Notes: a model not told the origin generated them from the sequence alone. A stretch of DNA of 64,000 nucleotides from Pelomonas sp. V22 (GCF_030014915.1 NZ_JAGIXS010000001.1:186001-250000); one strand, 5' to 3'. Counted from the stretch's first letter, positions 35,170-43,908 are shown. Numbers and translations: made by a program.

Positions 35170-37497
35170 TCACACCGACGGTGAGCGCTGCACGGGCTGT
35201 GCGGACGGGTGCATGTGAAGATTCGACTGTGCGGCAGCCTGATCAGGCTGCGTCGGACGCACGCCCGAGAGCGCCGCCAACACCTGGTCGCGCGGACCAT
35301 CGAGCACCAGCTTGCCAGCATCCATCACGACGATGCGCGTCACCAGCTCCAGCACCGCAGGGCGGTGCGTCACCACGATCAGCGTGCAGCCCTGTGTGGC
35401 GTCGCGCAGTTGGCGCAGGAAGGCGATCTCGCTCTGCGCATCCATCGAGCTGGTGGGCTCGTCCATCAGGAGCAGCTGGGGCTTGTTCACCAAGGCACGG
35501 GCCAGGGCCACCATCTGGCGCTGGCCGCCCGAGAGCAGGCCACCCATCTCGCCGACCGGCAGGTCCCAGCCCTGCGGATGGCCGGCGATCACGCGGTCCA
35601 GGCCGGTCAGCCGGGCCACTTCAACGAGACGGGCCGAGTCGATCTCGGCGCGGCCCATGGAGACGTTCTCGCGCAGCGTGCCATGGAACAGGCGCGGCTC
35701 TTGCGAAACGAAGCCGACGCGGCTCCGGAACTCGGCCGGGTCGATCTGGCGCAGGTCGATGCCGTCCACGTCGACCATGCCCTCGGTCGGCTGGTACAGG
35801 CCCGCCAGCAGACGCAGCACGGTGGACTTGCCACTGCCGATGCGGCCCAGCACGGCGATGCGCTCGCCGGCCTCGATGCGCATGGTCACGCTCTTCAGCA
35901 CCTTGGGCGAGGGCGTGGCGCCAGTGGGCGGATAGGCAAAGCCGACTTCGCGCAGGCCCAGCCGGCCCGTGAAGCTGGACAGCGGCACATAGTTCTTGTC
36001 GGACTCGCGCTCGACCGGGCGGCTCATCATGTCGTCGATGGACTGCATGGCGGCACGGGCGCTCTGGTAGCGCGCTGCCAGGCTCACCACGCTCCCCAGC
36101 GGCGCAATGGCGCGGCCGGCGAACATGATGGCGCCGATCAGGGCGCCCGAAGAGATGGTCTTGTCCTGGATCAGGTAGACGCCCCAGACCAGCATGACGA
36201 GGGTGATCGCCTGCTGCAGCGTCATCGTCAGATTGCTGGACATCGCATGCATCGCCCGCATGCGCAGGCCGGACTCCGCGGCCACGGCATTGCTGACCTC
36301 GTAGCGATGCTGGAAGCGGCCTTCGGCGCCCGAGGTCTTGAGGTCTTCCAGGCCTTCGATCACCTCGACCAGGGAGCCCTGCAGCTCGGCCTGCTCGGCC
36401 ATATTGGTGCGCACCGCGCGGCGCAGGTAGGCCTGCATGCCCAGGGTCAGGCAGATCAGCAGCGGCACCGCCCCCGCCACCACCCAACCCAGCGGGCCGC
36501 CGATCACGAAGGTCATCGCCACGAAGACGAGGATGAAGGGCAGGTCCGACACCACCGACATGCTGGCCGAGGTGAAGAAGTCGCGCACCACCTCGATCTG
36601 GCCAAGGTAGTGCGCATAGCTGCCGGCCGAGGCCGGCTTGTGCTCCATGCGCACACCGAGGGTCTGCTTGAACAGCTTGGAGCCGATGATCAGGTCGGCC
36701 TTGCGGCCGGCCAGGTCGATCAAGTGCGCGCGCAACTGGCGGGCGAACAGGTCGAACAGCAGGGCGAGGCCCGCGCCAATCGCTAGCGTCCATAGCGTGG
36801 CCATGGCGTCGTGGTGCGGGATCACCTTGTCGTAGACCACCGAGGTGACGATGCCCGAGGCCAGCATCAGCACATTGCTGAGCAGGGCCGCCAGCATGGC
36901 GCCGCGGTAGTAGGGAATGAAGCGCTTGAGCGTGCCCCACAGCCAGTGGCTGCCGCTGTCGCGCAGCAAGAGGCTGTTGCGGGCATTGGCCTGCGGCTGC
37001 TCCTGCGGCGTGACCAGCATGACGAAGCCGCCGTACTCGCTCTCCAGGTCGGCCGCCGTGACGCGGCAGATCTTGGGCTCGGGCCCAGGAAAGACCACAT
37101 CGAACTCGCCACCCTCCCCCTTGCGTACCAGCACGCAGGCATCGCCACCATTCAGCAGCAGCACGGCCGGCAGCACCAGCGGGCTGATCTCAGGGATGGA
37201 GCGGCGCAGCAGGCCAGCCTCATAGCCGGCCTCGCGCATCATGCGCATGGCCTGGTCGGGAGCCAGCACGCCGTTGAAGGCAGCGCCCGCGCGCAGCGAT
37301 GCGGCCGAGCGCGGTTTGCCATGATGCTGGGTCAGCCAGACCAGGGCCTGCAGCAGCGGATCACCCAACTCGGCGGCGCCAGCGTCGAGCGCGGGAGGAT
37401 CAGCGGCAGGCGGCGGCGTGGAGCCGTCGGCGGCCAGGTAAAGGCCGCCGGCGCCCTTGCCGGGTCCGTCGAAGAAGGGGTCGTGGCGCTGCGGCAC
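35170..37497 (-). CDS. Type I secretion ABC transporter with degenerate C39 domain (LapB/LssB type)
   Basis: 775 residues from a GTG start preceded by AGGA. The N-terminal region (about 45-165) looks like a C39 peptidase domain without the catalytic Cys (LVWLTQHHGKPRSAASLRAG), as in LapB and HlyB, where it binds substrate instead of cutting it. Then come six membrane helices (about 185-460) and a nucleotide-binding domain with GRIGSGKST (Walker A), LLSGGQRQMVALARAL (signature) and LLLMDEPTSSMD (Walker B). It exports large proteins with an uncleaved C-terminal signal. The only clear candidate substrate in view is the giant repeat protein at 2924-13813. 25 bases separate it from the GT41 gene upstream. 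Confidence 0.92.
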   Translation of the reverse strand: MPQRHDPFFDGPGKGAGGLYLAADGSTPPPAADPPALDAGAAELGDPLLQALVWLTQHHGKPRSAASLRAGAAFNGVLAPDQAMRMMREAGYEAGLLRRSIPEISPLVLPAVLLLNGGDACVLVRKGEGGEFDVVFPGPEPKICRVTAADLESEYGGFVMLVTPQEQPQANARNSLLLRDSGSHWLWGTLKRFIPYYRGAMLAALLSNVLMLASGIVTSVVYDKVIPHHDAMATLWTLAIGAGLALLFDLFARQLRAHLIDLAGRKADLIIGSKLFKQTLGVRMEHKPASAGSYAHYLGQIEVVRDFFTSASMSVVSDLPFILVFVAMTFVIGGPLGWVVAGAVPLLICLTLGMQAYLRRAVRTNMAEQAELQGSLVEVIEGLEDLKTSGAEGRFQHRYEVSNAVAAESGLRMRAMHAMSSNLTMTLQQAITLVMLVWGVYLIQDKTISSGALIGAIMFAGRAIAPLGSVVSLAARYQSARAAMQSIDDMMSRPVERESDKNYVPLSSFTGRLGLREVGFAYPPTGATPSPKVLKSVTMRIEAGERIAVLGRIGSGKSTVLRLLAGLYQPTEGMVDVDGIDLRQIDPAEFRSRVGFVSQEPRLFHGTLRENVSMGRAEIDSARLVEVARLTGLDRVIAGHPQGWDLPVGEMGGLLSGGQRQMVALARALVNKPQLLLMDEPTSSMDAQSEIAFLRQLRDATQGCTLIVVTHRPAVLELVTRIVVMDAGKLVLDGPRDQVLAALSGVRPTQPDQAAAQSNLHMHPSAQPVQRSPSV

Positions 37498-37522
37498 GGT
37501 GAATCGGTCCTACAAATCTCTC

Positions 37523-39445
37523 TCAGCCGGGCTGGCGCTGGCGGGCGGCCAGGGCCAGGCGTTCGAACTCGACCTCAAGATCGCGCACCAGGCCCGGAAT
37601 GTCAAACAATTTGGACGAACGCCCCTGCTCCGCGAGGAAGCGCTTGTAGGAGGCGGCTCGCGCCGGGTTGCGGCCGATCTGGATGGCGCGCTGCTCGTAT
37701 TCTTCCAGAGAGAAGGTCACCAGGTCCGGCAGGCCGACACTGGTGAGCAAGCTGCCGCACATGCGCGAGATGTAGCTGCGGCCCGAACGGGTCAGCATCG
37801 GCGTGCCCATCCAGAGGCAATCACTGGCCGTCGTGCCGGCGTTGTAGGGGAAGGTATCGAGCACCAGGTCGGCGAGCGTGAAGCGAGCCAGGTACTCCGG
37901 CGGCGCCACGCGCGGCGCGAAGATCAGGCGCTCCGCCGCCACCTCGTTCTCGGCCGCCACACGCAGCATGTTGGCCTGCGCCCATTCGTTGTCGGCCAGC
38001 AGCCACAACACGCTACCGGGCACGGCATGCAGGGTGCGCATCCAGGCCGAGAAGGTCTCTTCGTTGAACTTGTGGTTGTTGTTGAAAGTCGCGTAGACGA
38101 AGGCGTCTTCCGGCAGGCCGTACTGGGCGCGAGTGGGCAGCGGTCCGACCTCGCGCTGGCGGTCGCTGACCTGGTAGCAATGCGGCACGTAGAGCGGCTT
38201 CTCGGTGCAGTACGGCAGGTACTCCGGCGGCATCGTGAAGCGGTCGGCAATGATCCAGTCCACGCCCGGGATGGCCGAGGTGGCGGGCAGCCCGAGGTAA
38301 CTGGCCTGGATGGGCGCCGGCCGGTAGGCGAGGATGTTGGGGCGAGCGCCGCTGGTCAGGCCCTGCAGGTCGACGATCACGTCGATGCCAGCCTCGGCAA
38401 TCAGGCGCGCCGCCGTGATGTCGTCGACACCGGCCAGCGGCAGGCGCTTGTCCATGGCCTTGCGGATGCGGGCTTGCTGGGCCGTGCCGTCGTCGATGCT
38501 CCAGCACAGGGCATGGACCTCGAAGCGCTCACGGTCGTGCAGCTCGAACAGCTCGGGCGTAAGCAAGCCCACCGCATGCATGCGCAGGTCGCCCGAGAGG
38601 TAGCCAATCTTGATCTTGCCAGCGCGGCGCTGCTTGCCCGAGGCCTCCAAATGGAAGGCCGGGCCCTTGTACTTGACCACCTTCTCATGGACGAAGCGCT
38701 GGGCCGCCATCAGCTGTACGGCCGGGTCGTCGGTGGCGCTGAGCGTGGCCAGCAGCGAGGTGTTGACCAGCAACTGGTTGTGCGTGACCTCGCCCACCGG
38801 CTGGTAAACGGGCCAGTCGCACTGCTTCTGGCGGATGTGCACATAGTGCTGCTGCACGTCGCTCTGGTCGGCCTTCAGCTCCAGGCTGCGGCGCATCAGG
38901 GCCTGTGATTCGCCATAGCGGCGCTCGGTCTCGAGCAGGCGCGCGGCGTTGTTGATCGCATGCAGGCGCAGGTCCAGCGGGTCCGCACCCACGGCCTCGA
39001 AGCTCTCGGCTTCATAGACCTCACGCCATTCGGTCAGCGCGTCCTCGGGTCGGCCCAGGTGTTCGAGCTGGTGGCCCAGGTTCAGGCGCGCCTGGGCGAA
39101 ACGGGGATTGACGGATAGGGCCAGGCGATAGACCTTCTCGGCCTCGGCATGGCGGCGCAGGTCGCCGAGCAGCGAACCCCAGTTGAAACAGGCCACATGG
39201 CGGTAAGCCGAGGGCGCGCCCATTACCCAGTTTTGGTAAAGCAGCAACAGCGCCTCGGTGCGGCCCTGCTGCTGCCATTGCTGGGCCAGCGCCAGCAGCT
39301 CCCCGAGCTGGAAGCCGCCCAGGCGGGCACGCTGCAACACGGCGAGGACGGCGGGCTCGGCTCGGGGGATGTCGACCGGGGCGGGGACGGGTGCGGCGTT
39401 CACGGCTTGGGCAAGCGTCTTCGCAGGGGGCGATGAAAGGTCCAT
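37523..39445 (-). CDS. TPR-containing SPINDLY/OGT-like (GT41) protein O-glycosyltransferase
   Basis: 640 residues from the ATG at 39445. Residues about 40-200 are tetratricopeptide-like helices (AEAEKVYRLALSVNPRFAQA, PEDALTEWREVYE). The C-terminal half is the GT41 catalytic region: IGYLSGDLRMH at 280-290 (His 290 aligns with a key OGT His), DVIVDLQGLTSGARPNI, YATFNNNHKF at 451-460 (Lys 459 in the place of the OGT donor-binding Lys) and TFPYNAGTTASDCLWMG from 531. The AGTT form, where OGT has GHTT, resembles plant SPY, which transfers fucose from GDP-fucose to Ser/Thr. It is the first gene of the operon with the type I exporter and a GT10 enzyme. Whether it uses UDP-GlcNAc or GDP-fucose is open. 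Confidence 0.85.
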   Translation of the reverse strand: MDLSSPPAKTLAQAVNAAPVPAPVDIPRAEPAVLAVLQRARLGGFQLGELLALAQQWQQQGRTEALLLLYQNWVMGAPSAYRHVACFNWGSLLGDLRRHAEAEKVYRLALSVNPRFAQARLNLGHQLEHLGRPEDALTEWREVYEAESFEAVGADPLDLRLHAINNAARLLETERRYGESQALMRRSLELKADQSDVQQHYVHIRQKQCDWPVYQPVGEVTHNQLLVNTSLLATLSATDDPAVQLMAAQRFVHEKVVKYKGPAFHLEASGKQRRAGKIKIGYLSGDLRMHAVGLLTPELFELHDRERFEVHALCWSIDDGTAQQARIRKAMDKRLPLAGVDDITAARLIAEAGIDVIVDLQGLTSGARPNILAYRPAPIQASYLGLPATSAIPGVDWIIADRFTMPPEYLPYCTEKPLYVPHCYQVSDRQREVGPLPTRAQYGLPEDAFVYATFNNNHKFNEETFSAWMRTLHAVPGSVLWLLADNEWAQANMLRVAAENEVAAERLIFAPRVAPPEYLARFTLADLVLDTFPYNAGTTASDCLWMGTPMLTRSGRSYISRMCGSLLTSVGLPDLVTFSLEEYEQRAIQIGRNPARAASYKRFLAEQGRSSKLFDIPGLVRDLEVEFERLALAARQRQPG

Positions 39446-39578
39446 GGGCAAGAGCAGCCGCCCTGACAGCGGCCTCCATTTGGGCTCGCCCGATGTTAGA
39501 AGCCCGGCCGCCTGCACGAGCCCTGGATTAGGCGCCCGAAAGCGCATCTATTCACGGCCGGCGTCATCTAGGGTTTAT

Positions 39579-39599
39579 CTGTAGGAAATCTTCCTACAG
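39579..39599. promoter_or_regulatory. Perfect 9-bp inverted repeat in the divergent promoter region of the GT41/secretion operon
   Basis: CTGTAGGAA, spacer ATC, TTCCTACAG. It lies 134 bases before the GT41 start on the minus side and 126 bases before the hypothetical gene at 39725. The region around it is AT-rich for this genome. Perfect dyad symmetry with a 3-base centre suits a dimeric regulator, in shape like NarL/RcsB-family boxes. The spacing does not fit a lux box. The regulator is unknown. Confidence 0.55.
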
Positions 39600-39724
39600 C
39601 CGAATTGGGTGGAAACAGAACCGGAATATCCTGCCTAATCAAGGCATTAGAGCTGACTCCTGATGCTCAGAATCAAGAGAAGACCGGGCCGGAGGAGGCC
39701 TGGCCACCCTGACAGAACAAAGCC

Positions 39725-40144
39725 ATGCTGAACGCATTCTTTAGTCGTTGGACCCGCAGCGCCCTCCCCGGCGACCTGCCCACAGCACCTGTCGCTACGG
39801 CGCGCTCGGGCAACAGCGTCGATTCGCTGTTCCAGAGCCTGCTGCGCCTGATCCCCGGCGAAGCCGACCCCTGGGGGCAGCAAAAGCCCGAGCCTCGCGG
39901 TGGTCGCAACCACCTGGTGCGCGCCCGCGCCGAGTTCCTGCGCGGCCTCACCGACGTGCAAAGCGAGTTAGCAGAGCCGCTGCAAACCGCCATCCGCCGC
40001 AGCCGCACGCTGCGCGATCTGTGGCATTTGCGCACCGCCGTCTATACCGAAGTGGCCCGCAGCCACAGCCAGTACGAGGCCGAGCGCCGCCTGGCCCAGC
40101 TCGACCGTTTTTTCGAGCCCGCCAGCGGCCGCCGGGGGCATTGA
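39725..40144 (+). CDS. Hypothetical protein, 139 residues
   Basis: No family recognised. The first 45 residues look disordered (rich in Pro, Ala, Thr, Arg). The rest is predicted helical and strongly charged, with a regular pattern in NHLVRARAEFLRGLTDVQSEL and TLRDLWHLRTAVYTEVARSHSQYEAERRLAQLDRFF. No signal peptide or membrane helix. It is followed after four bases by another small unknown gene on the same strand and starts opposite the secretion/glycosylation operon, sharing its promoter region. The tight spacing with the next gene and normal codon use make it likely to be real. Confidence 0.6.
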   Translation: MLNAFFSRWTRSALPGDLPTAPVATARSGNSVDSLFQSLLRLIPGEADPWGQQKPEPRGGRNHLVRARAEFLRGLTDVQSELAEPLQTAIRRSRTLRDLWHLRTAVYTEVARSHSQYEAERRLAQLDRFFEPASGRRGH

Positions 40145-40148
40145 GATC

Positions 40149-40490
40149 ATGCTGACCCTGACCCTGCGCGAAATTCCCGACTTCCCACCGCCCTGGGCGT
40201 TTGCCTCCCTGAGCGGCCTCGGCGAACGCCGCAACCGCAGCAGCCGCATGCGCCAGAGCTTTGTCGAGCTGAAGCTGGTCTGCACCCGCATCGCCGCCGA
40301 GGTGCCAGGCGCTCAAGGCGCCGAGCTGCAGCGCCAGGTGCGCCAGGCCTGCGAACCCATCGAGCTGTGGATGCTGCGCAGCACCCTGCTCGCCGCCCTG
40401 CCCGAGCATTGCGAGCTGGCCCTGGTCTACCGGGCCGACCTCGAACTGGCCATGGCGCGGGCCTTTCCGCGCCACCAGTCCCGCAGCTGA
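40149..40490 (+). CDS. Hypothetical protein, 113 residues
   Basis: No family recognised. The N-terminus LTLTLREIPDFPPPWAFASL is followed by helices (MRQSFVELKLVCTRIAAEV, ELQRQVRQACEPIELWMLRSTLLAAL) and ends with ALVYRADLELAMARAFPRH. No secretion signal. It starts four bases after the stop of the preceding unknown gene, so they form a two-gene unit, and it converges with the DUF1993 gene at 40505. The pair may make a small helical complex. Nothing in the sequence gives a function. Confidence 0.55.
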   Translation: MLTLTLREIPDFPPPWAFASLSGLGERRNRSSRMRQSFVELKLVCTRIAAEVPGAQGAELQRQVRQACEPIELWMLRSTLLAALPEHCELALVYRADLELAMARAFPRHQSRS

Positions 40491-40504
40491 GAGCCCGTCA
40501 GGGC

Positions 40505-41014
40505 TCAGCCTCTGCCGAGAAAGTCCGCCTTGCCCAGTTCCACGCCCGCGTGGCGCAGGAGCGCATAGGTCGTCGTGGCATGGAAGAAGAAATTGGGCAG
40601 CGCGTACTGGCGCAGATAGTCCTCGCCCCGGAACTTCAAGGGCTCGCCGCTGCGGCGCGGAATCTCGATGGAGCGTTCTTCGCTGCCTTCCATGGCTGAG
40701 GCCGGCACCGACTGCACGTAGTCAATCGTCTTGCGAATGCGTGCGGCGAGTTCCTCCAGCGTCGCCTCGTTGTCTTCCCAGCGCGGCAGCTCCTGGCCGG
40801 CGAGGCGGCCGACACAGCCCTTGGCCGCATCGCTGCAGATCTGGATCTGGCGGGTGAAGGGCAGCATGTCGGGCGCGAGGCGCAGGCCGAGGTAGACCGC
40901 CGTATCGAACTTCTTGGCCTCCGCATTCTGCTTCGCAGCCTCCAGCCACTGCAGCATGTTGGACAGCGTCTTGGCGAAGATTGGCGCGCTGGCCGAATGC
41001 ATGGAAATTGTCAT
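40505..41014 (-). CDS. DUF1993-family protein
   Basis: 169 residues from the ATG at 41014, which has a strong ribosome-binding site (AAGGAGA). The opening MTISMHSASAPIFAKTLSNMLQWLEAA and the central LAPDMLPFTRQIQICSDAAK, followed by LPNFFFHATTTYALLRHAGV near the end, are the marks of the DUF1993 family, a helical fold related to DinB-like proteins. The conserved His residues at MHS and FFHATT could bind a metal. Biochemical role unknown. It stands alone, divergent from the dehydrogenase gene at 41102. Confidence 0.8.
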   Translation of the reverse strand: MTISMHSASAPIFAKTLSNMLQWLEAAKQNAEAKKFDTAVYLGLRLAPDMLPFTRQIQICSDAAKGCVGRLAGQELPRWEDNEATLEELAARIRKTIDYVQSVPASAMEGSEERSIEIPRRSGEPLKFRGEDYLRQYALPNFFFHATTTYALLRHAGVELGKADFLGRG

Positions 41015-41101
41015 CGCAGTCTCCTTACGAAAGACGCCGATGCTAGCGATTTGCCTGAGTCTTCGCTGGGTGAGGGTCGGGCACAATGGCCCGGCCCCGC
41101 C

Positions 41102-42109
41102 ATGAACATCATCATCCTCGACGACTACCAGGACGCCGTACGCAAGCTGCGCTGCGCCGCCAAGCTGGACCATCTGCAAGCCAAGGTCTTCACCAACACA
41201 GTCAAGGGCATAGGCCAGTTGTCTGTGCGGCTGCGCGATGCCGAGGTGCTGGTGGCGGTGCGCGAGCGAACGCAGTTCCCGCGCCAGCTGCTGGAGAAGC
41301 TGCCCAAGCTCAAGCTGATTTCGCAGACCGGCCGCGTCGGCCCGCACATCGACGTCGAGGCCTGCACCCGCCTTGGCATCGCCGTGGCCGAAGGCGTAGG
41401 CTCGCCGGTAGCGCCGGCCGAGCTGACCTGGGCCTTGATCATGGCCTCGATGCGGCGGCTGCCGCAGTACATCGGCAATCTGAAGCATGGCGCCTGGCAG
41501 CAGGCCGGCTTGAAGTCGGCCTCGATGCCCGCGAACTTCGGCATCGGCATGCAGCTGCGCGGCAAGACCCTGGGCGTCTGGGGATACGGCAAGATCGGCG
41601 AGATGGTGGCCGGCTATGGCCGCGCCTTCGGCATGCAGGTGCAGGTCTGGGGCAGCGAAGCCTCGCGCCTGAAGGCCAGCGCCGACGGCCACCAGGCCGC
41701 CGAGAGCCGCGAGGCCTTCTTCGAGCAGTGCGATGTGCTGAGTCTGCATCTGCGTCTGGTCGAAGCCACACGGGGCCTGGTCACGCTGGAAGACCTCTCG
41801 CGCATGAAGCCGACCTCGCTCTTCGTCAACACCTCGCGGGCCGAGCTGCTGGCCGAGAGCGCCCTCGTCTCGGCGCTGAACCGGGGCCGGCCCGGCATGG
41901 CCGCCATCGACGTGTTCGAGAGCGAGCCCATCCTTCAAGGCCATCCGCTGTTGCGCCTGGAAAACGCGGTCTGCACGCCGCACATCGGCTATGTGGAGCA
42001 GGACAGCTACGAGCTCTACTTCGATGCCGCCTTCGACAACGTGCTGAACTTCGTCAAGGGCGAGCCCACCCACATCGTCAATCCCGAGGCGCTGAAGGTC
42101 CTGCGCTGA
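41102..42109 (+). CDS. D-2-hydroxyacid dehydrogenase family protein
   Basis: 335 residues. It belongs to the D-isomer-specific 2-hydroxyacid dehydrogenases (phosphoglycerate dehydrogenase-like). LISQTGRVGPHIDVEAC is the substrate-loop region, LGVWGYGKIGEMVAGYGRAFG the NAD-binding GxGxxG loop, PTSLFVNTSRAELL holds the catalytic Arg, AIDVFESEP the Glu, and CTPHIGYVEQDSYE the catalytic His. Oxidises a D-2-hydroxyacid to the 2-keto acid, or the reverse, with NAD; the exact substrate is not readable. Its stop overlaps the ATG of the first chrA-like gene (TGATG), which suggests co-translation with the transporter pair. Confidence 0.85.
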   Translation: MNIIILDDYQDAVRKLRCAAKLDHLQAKVFTNTVKGIGQLSVRLRDAEVLVAVRERTQFPRQLLEKLPKLKLISQTGRVGPHIDVEACTRLGIAVAEGVGSPVAPAELTWALIMASMRRLPQYIGNLKHGAWQQAGLKSASMPANFGIGMQLRGKTLGVWGYGKIGEMVAGYGRAFGMQVQVWGSEASRLKASADGHQAAESREAFFEQCDVLSLHLRLVEATRGLVTLEDLSRMKPTSLFVNTSRAELLAESALVSALNRGRPGMAAIDVFESEPILQGHPLLRLENAVCTPHIGYVEQDSYELYFDAAFDNVLNFVKGEPTHIVNPEALKVLR

Positions 42110-42687
42110 TGGCCGACGGCACTGCCGAAAGACCGAGGCCCCAGGGGCCAGCGGCGCTGTTCTGGGCCTTCACCTGGCTCGCGTTGCAGGGCTTCGGCGG
42201 CGTGCTGGCCGTGGCCCAGCGCGAGCTGGTCGAGAAGCGCGGCTGGCTGAGCAAGGCCGAGTTCATCGAGCTGCTGGCCATCGCCCAGGTGCTGCCGGGG
42301 CCCAACGTGGTCAATATCTCGCTGATGATCGGCGACCGCTTCTTCGGCCTGCGCGGCGCCTTCGCGGCCCTGGCCGGCATGTTCGCCCTGCCTTGCGTCA
42401 TCGTGCTGAGTCTGGCGGCGGTGTCCGAGCAGCTGCTGGCCCATCCGGCCATGGCCGGCGCGCTGCGCGGCATGGGCGCCGTGGCTGCCGGGCTGATCCT
42501 CGCCACCGGCCTCAAGCTGCTCGGCAGCCTGCGAGGCAATCCCATGGGTCGCGTGGCTGGTTCGCTGCTGGCGGCCGCCAGCGTGGTGGCCATCGCGGTG
42601 CTGCGCTGGCCGCTGATCTGGGCCGTGCTCGGCCTCGGTGGCCTCGGCATGCTGCTCGCCTGGCGACGCCTGAGGGAGGCCCGCTGA
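42109..42687 (+). CDS. chrA: ChrA-family chromate transporter, N-terminal-type half
   Basis: 192 residues. One of two short ChrA proteins encoded side by side, as found for the short-chain branch of the chromate ion transporter family. FWAFTWLALQGFGGVLAVAQRELVEKRGWL and LAIAQVLPGPNVVNISLMIGDR carry the FGG and PGP motifs. About five or six membrane helices fill the rest. The two half-size proteins probably act together as a heterodimer with opposite topologies in the inner membrane. Resistance to chromate is known for some members, but the natural substrate of most is not settled. Its stop overlaps the start of the second half (TGATG). Confidence 0.85.
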   Translation: MADGTAERPRPQGPAALFWAFTWLALQGFGGVLAVAQRELVEKRGWLSKAEFIELLAIAQVLPGPNVVNISLMIGDRFFGLRGAFAALAGMFALPCVIVLSLAAVSEQLLAHPAMAGALRGMGAVAAGLILATGLKLLGSLRGNPMGRVAGSLLAAASVVAIAVLRWPLIWAVLGLGGLGMLLAWRRLREAR

Positions 42688-43226
42688 TGCCGCCGGTCGA
42701 CCTGCTGCAGCTGTTCCTGCATTTCCTGGCGCTCTCGCTGCTGGCGATTGGCGGCGCCATCACCACGGCACCCGAGATGCACCGTTATCTGGTGACCGAG
42801 CAGCACTGGATGAGCGACACCACGTTCACCAGCTCCATCGCCCTGGCCCAGGCCGCGCCCGGGCCCAACATCCTCTTCGTGGCCGTGCTCGGCTGGAACA
42901 TCGCCGGCGCTGCCGGCGCTGCCGCGGCGATGGCCGGCATCATGCTGCCCTCCACCACCCTGGTGCTGTTCGCCACCCGCTGGGCCCGCGACAACCGCGA
43001 GCGCACCGCCGTCCAGGCCTTCAGCACCGGCATGGCGCCCTTGACCCTGGGCCTCATCATCGCCACCGGCTGGCTGCTGGCCCAGCCCTACCTGGCGGTG
43101 GCCGAGCACCGCCTCGGCACCCTGGTGCTGATCGCCGTCACCGTGGCGCTGACGCTGCGCACCAGGCTGAGCCTGGTGTGGATGGTGCTGGGCGGCGGCG
43201 TGGCGGGTGCCTTGGGCTGGGTCTGA
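42687..43226 (+). CDS. ChrA-family chromate transporter, second half
   Basis: 179 residues, partner of the preceding protein. LLQLFLHFLALSLLAIGGAITTAPEMHRYLV gives the GG motif and ALAQAAPGPNILFVAVLGWNIAG the PGP motif. About six hydrophobic helices. It has a good ribosome-binding site (GAGGGAGG) within the end of the first half and overlaps it by one base. Together with its partner it should form one membrane transporter for oxyanions such as chromate. It converges with the upp gene, 13 bases between the stops. Confidence 0.85.
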   Translation: MPPVDLLQLFLHFLALSLLAIGGAITTAPEMHRYLVTEQHWMSDTTFTSSIALAQAAPGPNILFVAVLGWNIAGAAGAAAAMAGIMLPSTTLVLFATRWARDNRERTAVQAFSTGMAPLTLGLIIATGWLLAQPYLAVAEHRLGTLVLIAVTVALTLRTRLSLVWMVLGGGVAGALGWV

Positions 43227-43239
43227 CCCCGCCCAAGCC

Positions 43240-43872
43240 TCAGCCTTCCTTGGTGCCGAAGATCTTGTCGCCGGCGTCGCCCAGGCCCGGGATGATGTAG
43301 CCCTGTTCGTTCAGATGGCTGTCGATGGCGGCCGTCCAGCAGCGCACATCGGGGTGGGCCTTGGTCAGGGCCGTCACGCCCTCGGGTGCAGCCACCAGCA
43401 CCAGGGCGCGGATGTCCTTGGCGCCACGGCGCTTCAGGAGGTCAATGGTCGCAATCATCGAGCCGGCCGTGGCCAGCATGGGGTCCACGATCAGCGCGGT
43501 ACGCTCATCCAGCTGGCCGACAAAGCGCTCGAAGTAATGCACCGGCTGCAGCGTCTCATGGTCGCGCGCGAGGCCGACGACGCTGACTTTGGCGTTGGGC
43601 ATCATGTCCAGCACACCGTCCAGCATGCCGAGGCCGGCACGCAGGATGGGCACGACCGTGACCTTGCGGCCGGCGATCTGGTCGACCTCGGTCGGGCCGC
43701 TCCAGCATTCCAGCGTCGTCTTCTCCAGCGGGAAGTCGGCCGTGGCCTCGTAGGCCAGCAGCCGGGCGACTTCGCCGGTCAGTTCACGGAACTTCTTGGT
43801 CGAGATGTCGGCCTCGCGCATCAGGCCGATCTTGTGCTTGACGAGCGGATGTTTGACTTCGATGACGGCCAT
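43240..43872 (-). CDS. upp: Uracil phosphoribosyltransferase
   Basis: 210 residues, full length. Converts uracil and PRPP to UMP in pyrimidine salvage. Features: [23 protein letters not shown] at the N-terminus, [36 protein letters not shown] (PRPP-binding loop of type I phosphoribosyltransferases) and [17 protein letters not shown] near the end (uracil-binding loop). It stands just downstream of rlmB (36 bases) on the same strand and ends close to the convergent chrA pair. Confidence 0.97.
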   Translation of the reverse strand: MAVIEVKHPLVKHKIGLMREADISTKKFRELTGEVARLLAYEATADFPLEKTTLECWSGPTEVDQIAGRKVTVVPILRAGLGMLDGVLDMMPNAKVSVVGLARDHETLQPVHYFERFVGQLDERTALIVDPMLATAGSMIATIDLLKRRGAKDIRALVLVAAPEGVTALTKAHPDVRCWTAAIDSHLNEQGYIIPGLGDAGDKIFGTKEG

Positions 43873-43908
43873 GGTCTGTACTTCTTTTTGGGGTGTGAGG
43901 TGGCTGGA

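Noticed and set aside
37503-37516. TGTAGGA half-site before the ABC transporter gene, like the arm of the 39579 dyad
   Set aside because: No second half is present, and AGGA there serves as the likely ribosome-binding site, so the match is probably chance.
39579-39599. CTGTAGGAA...TTCCTACAG as a lux box
   Set aside because: Lux boxes have CTG-N10-CAG; here 15 bases lie between CTG and CAG.
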